Assembly (NCBI GenBank): GCA_000711775.1
Contig: ARYC01000057.1
Span: forward strand, 124,001-188,000
Length of the DNA: 64,000 nucleotides
Reading direction: 5' to 3'
From: Oxytricha trifallax
Taxonomy: Eukaryota; Ciliophora; Spirotrichea; Sporadotrichida; Oxytrichidae
Part shown: piece by piece, positions 12,163-23,561 of the stretch
How the letters are laid out: the number at the start of each line of letters is the position of its first letter
Numbering within the stretch: position 1 is the first letter of the stretch
Notes under the pieces: model-generated
Databases searched by the model: none
Seen by the model: only the letters and a program-made list of their open reading frames with translations
What the model was told of the DNA's origin: nothing
Position numbers and translations under genes: made by a program

Positions 12163-14914
12163 TTTAATTCAGATACTGGAAGTACAAGTAATCAATTGAA
12201 AAATTTCTTCCAACGCAGATGGGAATTTGTGGTTTTAAATATGATTATGATTCCAAAACACTAGAGTGCTTTCCTTTCAATTTTTATATCATGCCTAATC
12301 TCGTGAGTTTTAGAATAAAATTGTCATATCATTTTCCAATTGAAAAAGAATTTTTATGGTTTTTGATTGAATTTTTCACTTCATTAATAAAATCAATATT
12401 GAACTATATTGAGTTCAGCATCTCTAAATCAAAGTTTCATGGTGTAGGCAGGTTCATTTGATTTTCTAGCTCAGAGTAGATTTGACTTTAACAAGTGGTT
12501 CTATGATTCACAAGGTTACTTAAGCTTCCATGACCACGATAAATTACTTGAAAAGATTAGTAGTTTTCAATCAGGGAGCAACAGTAACAACACAAATAAT
12601 GGTAATTATCTGAATAACTAAAATGGAAGTAATGGCTCAAATATTAATAATAGCCCTAACAGCACAGGTATACTTGACTAGGTGTGGTTTGATCCACCTG
12701 AAATTAGAAGATTTGTGCAGTAGTAAGTACAAATTATTAAATAGTGGTAGGCAAATACAAATTTAAATGAGATGTCTATCAATCTAACAAATGAAAAGAG
12801 TAGGTAAAACCCGTGTGTTTAATTATATAAACTGTATCTAAGAAACATTTAATTTAATTCACAGAATTTAAAAGTAAAAGTTGGATCATATATATATATA
12901 TATGATAATTTGTTAGATACTTATTTTAATTAGTAAATACAAATCTTTTAATATATTAATAACCACATAAATCATTTTTTAATTAAGAAAAAACAACTAT
13001 TTATTGTGAAAAAAATTTAAGAATAATTTGGCTTAATTATCAAATCTATTCCATATTATATTAAACTTTTTCAATCTTTTTAATTGTCTATAAATTAGTT
13101 TTACATACTAAGTTTAATCAATCACTTCTAGTATAATAAATCTATAAACTAAGCAACATAAATTTAACTAAGGTTTAACGAGGAATAATTATAAATAACT
13201 CTGTAGCTTACAAAATCATAGACACCCATTAAATAATCCAAAGAAGAAATAGATAGAATAATTGAGATACATAATTACATTCAAGGTAATTCCTTAGACA
13301 CTCATATTATGAAAAATTTTATTGATATTTTACTAAAAAGGCTTGATAAATTATTTTTACTCCACTTGCAGGAAACCTCAATAATTTTAATGCAAGCAGA
13401 CTAACTCAATTTAAAAATAAATAAGCCTGGACTGATTTAGACACTCTTCACAGACAGCTTTATGAATAAGACATAAACACCTTATTTAACGACCATAGTC
13501 ACATTACTTCATAAATGCAAAAAGCTCAGGGCAGTTTTACTAATTAATAAATAGTTGATTTCTTGGCTTCTAAAGCAGTTGATACTAATTTTATGGAGTA
13601 ACAAGAAGATCTATTAGGTTTCTCCAGGATTATTAAGTTATTAGGAGACCTCTAAAAACCAATTATCTCGCATAATGGTGTTATGGATATGATGTTTCTA
13701 TATGAAAAATCTTAATTATAATTTTGTATATAAAGTAAAATTCATAGGACCACTTCCAGAAAATGTGGATGATTTTAAAGCCAAGCTTAATGGATTACTC
13801 CCTTAAATTTTTGATACCAAACACATGATAAATAGTAGGTAGTATTTACAGCTAAAGTTCCCAGAGAGCTCTTTATCTACCGTTTACCAATCTATTTGTA
13901 ATCCGGAGTAGGGATGGGAATTTTTTTCATTTATTTATTATGAACTTTTTTTGTTTGTAAAATTATAGATATTAAATTTTGAATATGACTAGAAGATAAA
14001 ACTAAATGAAAACTTCAAAGGATATTCATTAACAGGAGACGTTTATCATGATGCCGGTTTTGATGCGTTAATGACAGGCATTTTATTCTGTAAATTTATG
14101 ACTAAACTTAATTTCTAGTCTGATAAAAACGATTTCCCAAAAATTACTCAAATTCTTGAGAATGATGAACATCTTACTATGGATAAGAATAAGCTACCAC
14201 TTGCTAGTATAAGACATAGCTTAAAACTTACCCCAGAACCCCTTAAACAATAGAAGCCACAAAACCAAGAATAAAATACCTCAGAAAATAGTGAAAACCC
14301 TAATTAAGAGCCAATAGCAAAGCCTTATGAAAAGACGAGAGCTTCAGCAAACACAGAAATACTTACCAAATAAACTAAAAGATCTCTGTATGTACTTGAA
14401 AACATCCCTCAATTCTTGTAGACCGATGACCTCACAAACTTCTTAAGAAATCTGCTGGTAGGAGCAGAATTCAAAATTTACAAAGCTTTCAATAAGAATT
14501 TACTATATCTCAGTTATTATTCTGTTGGCGATGACAAATTTTGTAAGTTTTAAGATGCTCTTAGAAAACTAAATATGAAGGAAGAAGATTAATTGAATTT
14601 CAACTCAAAAGTGAATTATGTGAGTGAAATTATTGGAGGGGAAAAAGTTGAAAATAGTGGGACTGGTCCAAGTGATATATAAGCTGCTTAATAGGAGATA
14701 ATTATTGACACCAGTCAGCCTATCGAAGAAGCTTTTATCGATTATGAATATAAAAAGTTTGTTACTCATCCAGACTCCAATTCTTTTAATTTATTATAAT
14801 AAAAAGTAAATCTAAAATTAATTAATAATTAATTATTTCTAGAGCCACAACAATAATAAACGAGATGAATCCACTAATAAAAGATAAATATACTTTTAGG
14901 CTAGTTAAATATGA
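12163..14914 (+). CDS. PARN: PARN poly(A)-specific ribonuclease, C-terminal block of a scrambled gene
   Basis: Homology to PARN runs from YWKYKQSIEKFLPTQMGICG (human ERYQKL...FGLCTFKYDY) through GSFDFLAQSRFDFNKWFYD, EDLLGFSRIIKLLGD with ISHNGVMDMM (DEDD motif II), FIGPLPENVDDFKAKLNG, and YHDAGFDALMTGI (motif III), to an RNA-binding-like region (SLYVLENIPQFLQTDDL). Inserts inside: an IES with TGAGTT pointers, an IES of about 350 bp near 12850-13190 (pointer unresolved), an intron at 13286-13371, a 31-bp IES with AAAAT pointers, a short IES near 13930, and a 37-nt intron at 14806-14842. The stop is TGA 14912-14914. The N-terminal part with the first catalytic motif is absent here and lies downstream at 15180-15386. 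Confidence 0.93.
12310..12415. other. IES in PARN, pointer TGAGTT
   Basis: TGAGTT at 12304-12309 and 12410-12415. Excision of 106 bp gives IMPNLVSSASLNQSFMV in frame. Confidence 0.88.
13711..13741. other. 31-bp IES in PARN, pointer AAAAT
   Basis: AAAAT at 13706-13710 and 13737-13741. Excision joins MMFLYEK to FIGPLPENV as expected for PARN. Confidence 0.85.
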
Positions 14915-15179
14915 GAAATTTTAAGAGGAATTGAAATAAAAAGTTTAAATGAGTCATAAGCATAACGATTTAATGCCCGATTACCTATGGATAATAAATA
15001 ATTGAAGTGTTTCAATTTGTTATATACAATATATTTCTTAAATTTATAACTATTCATACGCTTTATTATTTCTTCAGTAAAGAGATTGCTAAATCATATA
15101 AAGAAGTAAAATCTTGCTTTATTGTTAAATCAGATAATATCAAATATTTTAAATAGTATTTATTTATAGCCGTACAAAT

Positions 15180-15386
15180 ATGAACATCACTAAATATATA
15201 GCTAATTTCATATATTAGAATATATTTAAATTGTAGTTATTTTTACTATAACTACAAGAAATCATTGCCCTTGATAGTACATACTTTGCGACACAGTGAC
15301 TATATAGCTTTTGACTTTGAATTTTCAGGATTATCAGTACACTAAGACCTTATAAATCACCAAACTGATTCTGTTTAATTCAGATA
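15180..15386 (+). CDS. PARN: PARN N-terminal MDSs, displaced downstream of the rest of the gene
   Basis: The start ATG at 15180 begins MNITKY. Excising 43 bp between TAT repeats (15195-15197, 15238-15240) continues to FYYNYKKSLPLIVHTLRHSD and then YIAFDFEFSGL, the catalytic DxE motif I of PARN/DEDD nucleases (human SNFKSNL...ADFFAIDGEFSGI). The segment ends at the pointer TTTAATTCAGATA (15374-15386), repeated at 12163-12175 at the start of the C-terminal block. Joining there gives HQTDSVQFRYWKYKQSIEKF in frame and in register with human PARN. The macronuclear order is therefore this block first, then 12163 onward. Confidence 0.93.
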
Positions 15387-15484
15387 AATTTATTTATTTT
15401 CAATCATTAGTTAATGTCTCATGAAATTTAGAAATTTATAAAAGTAAAGGTATATATATTTATAATTACAAGGAAAATAAAGTA

Positions 15485-17194
15485 ATGGAATTACAATAGG
15501 ACTAAGAAACTTATTCCGATAAATTACTAAACCCTAATCATATTAATTTGCCATCTTCAACAAATAACAATATGATATAATAATAATAATAATATCAGTC
15601 ACAATATTTTGAAATAAAAAGGGATAGCAGGCAATCCAGGAATCAATTAAGAAGACTAAGAGATTAATTAAACACAAATAACTAATAAAACTACCTGCTC
15701 TCAGAATATTTCATTCCCCGCATGAATCAAACCATAGAAAGAGGGTAGGCTCGGGTGTTTAAGTATTCATGGTTTATTTTGATGTTTTACTTGATATTTT
15801 ATCTTCTACTCACTTTCACATCTCTGATTGTTAGGGCAGTGTAGAGCACTTAATTGAATGGAAATGGTGCTTCACAGCATTCTGACAATAGTGTAAAAAA
15901 ATATAAGTGATATACTATATAATAATTTTCATATATAAGTAAAAATCATGTTTATTAAATGGTGAAGATAAGAAGAATGCAGATTGTCCTTTTAACTCAA
16001 GTGCTTGGTTTTCATTTTAGCAGATATTATTTGCATTAGCACCATTTCCCATATACTATAGTGTTAAATTAGTAATTAGAGATAGAGAGAAACCTTATCT
16101 ATTATTTATAATGTTTTCAAATTATCCCATTTATATTTTTAATTTTATCTGTGGATTGATAGATCATAATCCAACAATTTAAGATAGAAGAGTTGGTATA
16201 TATTTGGCACTAAAGAGAAAAGCAGCAAACTTATGCTTGGGTTATTAGATCTCGCTCATTTATATGTTTATATTGCACATTATTCTATTGTAACACAATG
16301 TTATAGATAGTTCTCTTTACAAATTAGATAAATTTGAATAATTTAGTGCAGTCAATAATGATATTAGTAGGTTACTACTCTAATAAATCAGATATTCTCT
16401 CGGAATGCTACGACTACTACCCTCCACTAACTAAAGCCATGCTAATCTACGCATTTTTTGGAATTTTATGTGCTTTTAGATTTGTCTTAATGATTTATTT
16501 CTTCGTTTGGGCTATTCGAAATGCATAACAGTAAGAATAGCAGTAACAGCAATTGCAGAATATAAGTTAATCTAATCAAAGCAGCGATTAATAATAGGAC
16601 ATTAAAACTGTGAAATTTGAGATGATTTATTATTCAGAATATTTGATGAAAGTGCTGGACAGCAACTTATAGAAAAATCAACACAGTAATAACTTAAACA
16701 CTCCAATGTGCTTAAATAACTATCATAATAATCAATTCTACAGTTCATGTGAGATCTAATCAGATAATAATGAATCTTAAAAGAATTAAGTATTAACAAA
16801 CCCCTATCTCTATTCTCAATCAATAAACTAGTAGAATTTGTAGAATATTCAATAAAATTATCAGTAGTCAGAGACCTGTCCAATTTGCTGCGATAACTTC
16901 AAAGCTTTGGATTTAGTGACATACTTGGATTGTAACATTAAACACGTGTATCACAGTGCTTGCATCTAGATGTGGTTAGGCAAGAACGACACTTGTCCAC
17001 TCTGCAAGTAAAATGTACTATCTTTAAATGATGCTATCATAAATATTTTTATGTTAATATTTCAAAATACTATAAAATTCAATGATCAGGTAAATCCAGC
17101 TATAAATCATATAACAGACAGCGATTAAAATAGTAGTGATGACGAAATATCTGAGGAAGACATAGAAAGCCAAAGAAATGATATATTAAGTTGA
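15485..17194 (+). CDS. Multi-pass membrane RING-H2 protein (probable E3 ubiquitin ligase), copy 1
   Basis: ATG 15485 starts a Gln/Asn-rich cytosolic tail. Hydrophobic segments follow (WFILMFYLIFYLLLTFTSLI; ILFALAPFPIYYSVKLVI; ISLIYMFILHIILL; AMLIYAFFGILCAFRFVLMI), then a long Gln/Asn/Ser linker and a C-terminal RING-H2: CPICCDNF ... KHVYHSACIQMW ... CPLC. An acidic tail ends at TGA 17192-17194. An IES with AAATGGTG pointers interrupts it, and a further frame change near 16330 (LYKLDKFEQF to VQSIMILVGYY) needs a very small IES or is a sequence error. The likely role is membrane-anchored ubiquitin ligation; the substrate is unknown. The next gene has the same architecture. Confidence 0.85.
15872..15964. 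other. IES in RING gene 1, pointer AAATGGTG
   Basis: AAATGGTG at 15864-15871 and 15957-15964. Excision of 93 bp gives TQLNGNGEDKKNADCPFN in frame. Confidence 0.87.
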
Positions 17195-17463
17195 TAATTA
17201 TAATTATAAACACTTTATAAATATGAAATGCTAATAAATTGATTTCATTTAAATACATTTAATAAAGTAGAATAGTAGGAAATTTAACTTATGAATCTGT
17301 TTAATGAATCATATTCTTTAATTTATTCTTTAATTTGATCAAATATATTACTCTAGTAAATTAATTGCTTATTATAATTTCAAATTTATCCTTAATCTAG
17401 ATTGCATAAAATATTTACTATCTATGTCGATTTATTACTATAAAAATTGTTTTAATATAGATA

Positions 17464-19214
17464 ATGAACGAATAGCAAATTAAAGCATCGCTGATTGATA
17501 AACAACTTGATAAATCTCCGAATGCAAAACCTTCTCTCTTAGGTGATTAAAAATCAAATATCAAACCCAGACCTAAGACTTTTTTGACATTGACCAGAAA
17601 CAAGACAATTCTTCAAGAAATAAAAAATTAAAGAGTGAGTAGCACTAGTGTAGATGAGAGTGAATTGTAGAGTCCAACATCTGTAGAATAAACAAATTAA
17701 AATAATTAAGAATTGTAATAAGATCAGCTTTCCTAGCAACTTATACAGTCTCAAGCATCAAATTCTTAATTTTTTTAATTTTAATAATTTGATAGGGATG
17801 GATTTACAATAAATCAAATCCCTTGAGTAGATAGTTCACGCCAGAAAACACAATCTACTTTAACATAATGATAACACTGCAGTTTTGCTATGTATTTCCA
17901 TATTTCTTGCTGACTGTGCTTTCTTTCACCTTTCTCTACTGTTACTAGAGTGAACTATCTAAGCTATGGGATTCAAAGCAGAAGTTTTTCAATAAATTTC
18001 TGTATCTCATTTAAAATCTTAGAGTAATTCTTTAAAAAGTGTGACAAGGAGTTTATAAGTTGGTTTGTGTGCATAGTTCTCTACTGCCCTATAGCTGCAA
18101 TCCTTTCGATAGTATTTTCCAAACAAATCTATAATAACATGAATTAGAAGGTATACTTACTGCATAGGTTTAACAAGCGTGTCAAGCATTACTCGATTTA
18201 AAAACTGAGATATTTGGTGGTGTATTTGGTCATTGACTTGTATCACATTGTCTGGTCTATTTCTGGAATGATCATTGATAAAAAGTACTACAACAGGAGT
18301 TAATGCTCAACTGAGGTTAGCTAAGTAGCATACATATTACAAATCAGATGATTGTTTAAATTTATTGCGACTTTGTTATCATATTACCATATTTTAAATA
18401 CACAGGAGGGTTCATTACAGGCATGGGCTTTGTCTTTATTCTTCGCTTTCTATACCTTATACTGATTTATGTAATCGGTAGAAATATACTGGGTTGGATG
18501 CATGAGAACTAAGCTCACTACAATAGAGTTGACATTAAATTCGAAAGCGAAGAGTGGGATAGAAATATTCAAGAGAAGCTAGTTGAGGAGTACTACTTAA
18601 GCAAACTCAACAGCACAACTCTCACAAATTTAAGTGATTCAAGTACTATTAGGAGTGTCAGAAAGAGCTCATGCGAGAGTACTGATAGCAATGCAAGCAG
18701 TGTGCGATAAGAAAACATAAGCATTATGGATGAAAGTATAACAAATATTATGCTGGAAGATACTAGTGCTCTGGAATGTAGTAAGAATGAAGCACTACTA
18801 GGCAAGAGTTTGGATTAAGATTCTGATTTAAATAAATTAGATGAATTGAATAACGTTTTCTTAATAAATCGGAGTGAGAGTACTTTGTAAAGTCACGCTG
18901 ATTCATCGAGGAGTGCATCAATTGTTAGTGAGTAAATCGATATGGATTGTAGTATTTGCTTTTGCAATTTTGAAAGTCAAGAAATTCATTAAAAATTTCT
19001 AATTATAGTTGCATATTATAGTAATGAATCATTTTATATTAAAACAATCTCTAAATAAATAGTGGTAAGGTTACCATGCGATAAGATAAGACACATTTAC
19101 CATGAAAAATGCATAAAAGAATGGCTAACAAATCACGATTTGTGCCCATTATGCAAGAAGAATATAATTCACATGAATTTGTAACAATAGATATTAAAAA
19201 ATAAGAGTAAATGA
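17464..19214 (+). CDS. Multi-pass membrane RING-H2 protein, copy 2
   Basis: ATG 17464 begins MNEQQIKASLIDKQLDKS. A low-complexity tail leads to membrane segments (LQFCYVFPYFLLTVLSFTFL; ISWFVCIVLYCPIAAILSIV; YLVVYLVIDLYHIVWSISGM; MGFVFILRFLYLILIYVIG), an acidic Ser-rich linker, and a split C-terminal RING-H2: CSICFCNF ... CDKIRHIYHEKCIKEW ... CPLC. Clear IESs have ATACA and AAAT pointers; the second lies inside the RING. Frame changes near 17780 and 18020 need further short IESs that I could not place. The TGA at 19212-19214 ends the frame, but the same frame stays coding-like beyond it (NEILRQLESSSNYSIIINRQ), so the true C-terminus is uncertain. It is probably a tandem paralogue of the preceding gene. 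Confidence 0.82.
18335..18402. other. IES in RING gene 2, pointer ATACA
   Basis: ATACA at 18330-18334 and 18398-18402. Excision of 68 bp gives VSQVAYTGGFITGMGF. Confidence 0.82.
18986..19060. other. IES inside the RING domain of gene 2, pointer AAAT
   Basis: AAAT at 18982-18985 and 19057-19060. Excision of 75 bp gives FESQEIVVRLPCDKIRH and completes the RING. Confidence 0.8.
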
Positions 19215-19650
19215 AACATGAACGAGATTCTTAGATAGTTAGAGAGTAGTAGTAACTATAGTATAATTATAAATAGATAAAGTAATTTTAAGAGAGAAAC
19301 TAGAATAATATTTGAATAAGTTTTTTATTATCATCCGCAATCTGTATATTCTCAAATTACAGATAAAATAAAGAACTTTATTGAAAATTAATATTTATTA
19401 AAGTGTAATTTACTAAAAATAAATAAAATTCAATTAATTGACTCAAACTAAGTGTACCAGGATATGGTATTAAACTATTTTAATGTTATCTTTTTACGCA
19501 TTTACTTTTAAAGTTAAAATTTTGGTTGTAGGTTTCATTAACTATCAAATTATGTATTCTCAAGGTGAGAATTGAACTCATTAGGTTGTCTTTTCTAGTT
19601 CTTGTAAATATGAGCTTCATTTTAGAAGTTAGCTATTTTTTATTCGAGAG

Positions 19651-21939
19651 TCATCCCATGTTAAACACCAAGTGCTGATTTATAAAAAATTTAATATTCA
19701 AAAGTAATGATATAAGGGGACCAGAAGACTCTATACTTTGGGTATGCATAAAATTGTTACTATCACTTCTAAAGTTACCACTTGAGGCAGCATTGAATAT
19801 GTCTCTTCTGTAAGATTTAAAATTCTCATTAATTTTAGGTTTAAACAGTTCTTTCATCTCTTGCTCTTATTGAAGTATCTAAGCTTAAGTCTACTTTACT
19901 TTATCTACTTTTCTCTTCTCTGCGTCTTAAGCCAGTCTTTAATAGCATTTTTCTTTCTGATCTCTGTTAACTTTTCCTATAGAAAAAATAAAGGTTTGTA
20001 TAGTACTTACTATATGCTATTGATTGCAAATATTCATCATCCTCTTCTTTTCTTTTTGCCTCTTACATCATTTTAATCGCTTCCTATTTTCTCTGATTAT
20101 ACTCCTTCATGCGATAGTACAAATTTTCACACTCTTCTCCACGGAGTTTGCGCTTTTATTCACTATCAGCCAATTATTAAGAATCTTGCTACTTTTTCTA
20201 TCCTGTGGGTGACATATCTGAGTTTCGTTCATTTTTGCGGCCACTTTGATACAGTCTGTCGAAGGTTTTCTTGGAGGATTTGAAGCCAGAGCCTGTCTTC
20301 AGTTTTTAACCCTCAACCCCTGAACTGGGAGACATAGCTTTGAGATCGTTTATGTACTACTGCTATCTTTTAGTTTTATGGGATGGGGAACCATAGCTAT
20401 TTTGAATCACTTGAGCTTGTGATGCTCTGGGTGACTATCTTATAGATTCTGTGCCAATCTCTCCTGAGGCTAGTTTAGTTGAGGATTTCTTGCCTTTCAC
20501 ACTAAGGTGATGCTTCTGATTTTATAGCTGCTTAGGAGATCTCTCTTCTAAAAGTAGAGTAGGAGCTTTTCTACCGGTTTTGCTTGGTTATTAGGGAGAC
20601 ATAAATCTATTCTAATTAGATTTAGTTTAGAACTTTTAATTTTTGGATTATTTGTATTCGTTATCAGGTCTCTCTCTGCTTCTACTAGTTTGTGAAAAAA
20701 TTATTAAAATTTATAATTTTACTTGATTGTTTTTAAGTCTTTTTAAGTAATTCATAAAATAAATATGAAAGGTAGCCAGGATCATAGTTATATTCAAACT
20801 CATCAGCAATGTCTGAACCAATATAAGTTGTATTGGTTTAATTCAATATGTCTCTTTCATTTTGATTTTACTGCCAAATCTCTATGTTGCCTGCATTTTA
20901 ACAATTTTAAGGTATAATACATAAAATGATAACATTTTGAGTATTTCTACTTTCACTTCTATCATCGACGTTTTACTTCCCTCTAGCGCTAAGTTTCGTT
21001 TGTTTATTTTTCTTACTCGCTCCTGGTAATCTTATGTTTATCAGTTCATTCGAAGTGTTTTGTTGAAGCTGTGAGGCTACACTTGCTATAATTTCTTTGT
21101 TTTTCTAAGTTTATGATACTAAATAAATCTCTCAATTCAATTTAATTTAGAAAAAAATGTAAGATATTTCATAATATAATTTTGATACAGACATATAGTC
21201 AACATCTTTATCTTATTTCCCATTACTTATCTTTTATTAAGATTTCTACTTATTAATCTTTTGCTTACTTGATATAATTTCAACCTGCTCTTTGATGTTT
21301 TTCTTGAGGTTACTTGGTAAAGTTGACTTGTTCTATGAGCTGCTTTCATTGATGTTTTACTTTGACTTATTAGCAGCTCCACTCTTGCTCTTGGGCGTAA
21401 CAAACTTCTATGTTTAGGATTTAGGGGACACTAATTGCTGCTGCTATGAGTTGGTGCTAGTTTTTATGGTTAAAGTACTGCTAAGTTATTTCTGTGAGTT
21501 CTCTTGGAGCAGCTTACTGTTTCTTTCGTTCTTAGGGGATAGCACTTGGTTTATTGCTAGTGATTTGCGAGTAGGTTGGGTCATATTGGCTTGGGATTGG
21601 ATAGATTCTAGGTTTTAAGTCATTTTGGACTTCTGGGTTTCATTGCCATTTGTTTGGTCAATTGCTAGAGCTTGATTTGATTTTCTTGAGCTAATGATAG
21701 ATTTTTTTTATCATAAATCAATTTTATTAGGGTTTAAGCAGGAATTTATATAGAGTAATTTTAAAGATTTTTAAAATGACAGGTTGATACTTCACTGTAG
21801 TATGCTTAGGTGTCTCTCCATTCTATGAAACTTAAACTCCACTTTCAATAATCTGCTGTTATGAATTATCATCCACATTTTATAGGATTATGCCAGTTTT
21901 TCTTTCTTGCTATTGTACTGCTGTGTTTTAGTTTTACAT
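19651..21939 (-). CDS. Gln/Ser/Lys-rich low-complexity protein with coiled-coil C-terminus, unrecognised
   Basis: From ATG 21939 (MQNQNTAVQQQERKTGIIL) the gene reads leftward through Ser/Gln/Asn-rich sequence with repeated SP dipeptides (LSPKNERNS, LVSPKSQTQKF, FMSPQQPSKTGRKAP, AMSPSSGVEG), which could be proline-directed phosphosites. It then reaches an alpha-helical charged region (TFDRLYQSGRKNER; ECENLYYRMKEYNQRKQEAI). Three IESs are clear (pointers AATGA, TGATAC, TGAAA on the plus strand). A classic 34-nt intron-like sequence (GTAAGTACTATAC...TATAG on the minus strand) lies near 20000-20035; the frame after it is ambiguous. One option ends NIKFFINQHLVFNMG at TGA 19651-19653. No known domain was recognised; a cytoskeletal role is only a guess. 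Confidence 0.75.
20698..20770. other. IES, pointer TGAAA
   Basis: TGAAA at 20693-20697 and 20766-20770. Excision of 73 bp gives YDPGYLSQTSRSRERPDNE on the minus strand. Confidence 0.83.
21120..21188. other. IES, pointer TGATAC
   Basis: TGATAC at 21114-21119 and 21183-21188. Excision of 69 bp gives VDYMSVSQTQKNKEIIA on the minus strand. Confidence 0.83.
21698..21779. other. IES, pointer AATGA
   Basis: AATGA at 21693-21697 and 21775-21779. Excision of 82 bp gives VKYQPVISSRKSNQALAI on the minus strand. Confidence 0.85.
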
Positions 21940-22197
21940 GATTGATTGATATCTTTTTTTAGTTATTAATTTTATTTTAATAAGAGTCTCTATTTAAACC
22001 TAAATTATTATAACCTCATTTTTCACGAGTAAATTGCTAGCATTTCGTATAATTATATGCGAGATGGATTTAAAATTCTAGAAAAATCTAAAGAAAAACA
22101 AATGTTAAATCCTAATAGAGGCATCATAAGTAAAAGATATGTATAAATCACAATTATTTAATTAAGATGATAGGTTATATGAGGGAGAGTAGCTTTA

Positions 22198-23286
22198 TCA
22201 ATTACTTTTACCCATTTTCTATATTCTCTTTCTTTGTATTTCTTCAAATACTGCTCTATTAGTTTTCCTCTTACTACCACTCTTTTTACTGCAGAAATAT
22301 TAGTAACTAAACCATACTAGAGCCAGAATAAAAATCATGCTTAAACATTCTATGAATCTTTCTACATAGGGATATATAAAAGATTTTCAATAAATATAGT
22401 CAAATAGAATTTCTTGGAATTTATCAGCAAAAATCTGTCTATATATAACAAATAATGGATTAGAAACAAATCTTCTAGTGAAACTTAAAAATGCATTCCA
22501 CAGTTTCTCATAAGCTCCTCTAACAGCCCTGGTTACATCCTCTACAGTACTTTTATCATCATTAGGGTTTCGCTTTCTCTTTAAGTTTCCATACTTCGAA
22601 GCAGAAGTCTAACCTTCAAAGCAGCTTGCACTGTTGTAATCACGGTCATCATGAACTTTAACTCCCATTACATTGCAAAACTTTATGCTGTCATGATCCA
22701 CAATATCGCTTACTTACGAGCATATCAAAGAATCTTTAAGGCAAAAAGGCAGAGTCTCTCCACCGCCAGATGCTGTCTGAATGAGATAGGGATCAAAATA
22801 GTCATTCTTGCATTATTAATACCAATTTTCACAGTAATTCTGGCATACTCCAGATGACTTGCCAAGTCCAATGTCTCCATCACAATAAGAACAGAGAGCT
22901 TTAGCCGTGGCGCTGATGCATTAATCACTCACCTCAGTTTTCACTTTTGTATGCCCTACTTTGCCCTTAATGCGCTATGTGTCATTCTAAGCACAGCAAG
23001 TCCTGCCAGCGTGATCATAGCAGAAAGTTAACTCTGAAATCATATTCTGCTGATACTCCAATCCATAATTAGCTTGACACTTCAATGCCGGGTCATTCTC
23101 ATCTTTCTTTTTATCATTACCTGTTCTGCTACCACTCTCTTCATTGCTACTTTAATTTGATTCTTAGTTATTGTCATTTTATTTTGATTTGGATGCTTTT
23201 GGAGCTGCTGATGTTTGTTACACTAACAAGGATTGAGTTAGTAATAATGCCAAGAGTGTAAATTAAAAGAGCATTGGCTTTCTCAT
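22198..23286 (-). CDS. Secreted/membrane cysteine-rich protein with folate-receptor-like domain
   Basis: ATG 23286 gives a signal peptide (RKPMLFQFTLLALLLTQSLL) and an Asn/Lys-rich spacer. A Cys-rich domain follows: LKCQANYGLEY, FCYDHAGRTCCAQNDTQRI, LCSYCDGDIGLGKSSGVCQ, NYCENWYQQCKNDYFDPY, LPFCLKDSLICSQVSD. The spacing of the CC pair, CSYC, GIGxG-like loop, C-x3-C-xxWYxxC resembles the folate receptor/HHIP N-terminal family. A C-terminal membrane anchor (LSMIFILALVWFSYQYF) is followed by a basic tail, ending at TGA 22198-22200. One 30-bp IES interrupts the region before the anchor and carries an in-frame TGA. It is probably displayed at the surface; the ligand is unknown. Confidence 0.8.
22370..22399. 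other. 30-bp IES with in-frame stop, pointer ATAG
   Basis: ATAG at 22366-22369 and 22396-22399. Excision keeps phase, removes a TGA and gives EILFDYVERFIECLSMIF on the minus strand. Confidence 0.8.
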
Positions 23287-23561
23287 TCGATATCCTTTTA
23301 ATCTATGCTATGACTTATTGTTACGTGTAAACCTTTAAATCATTCTATTTAAATAAGTTAAATAATTAATGTATAAGGTAACGGTTTAAATTATTCCATT
23401 ACTGATTGACAATTATTAATTATATATAAATGTAATATTGATGAATTAAAGTTTTAAGTATTAAGTTTAATCTTTATCGATAATATATTCAACTCACATA
23501 TTGTTGATCTACATTTATTAAATCATTCATAAATTTCTGGAAAATTCTGTACTTTCAATGA

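Noticed and set aside
14865..15010. Open frame MNPLIKDKYTF... after the PARN C-terminus
   Set aside because: Only TGA stops translation here, so AT-rich sequence stays open by chance; the GT...AG intron at 14806-14842 gives a simpler PARN end.
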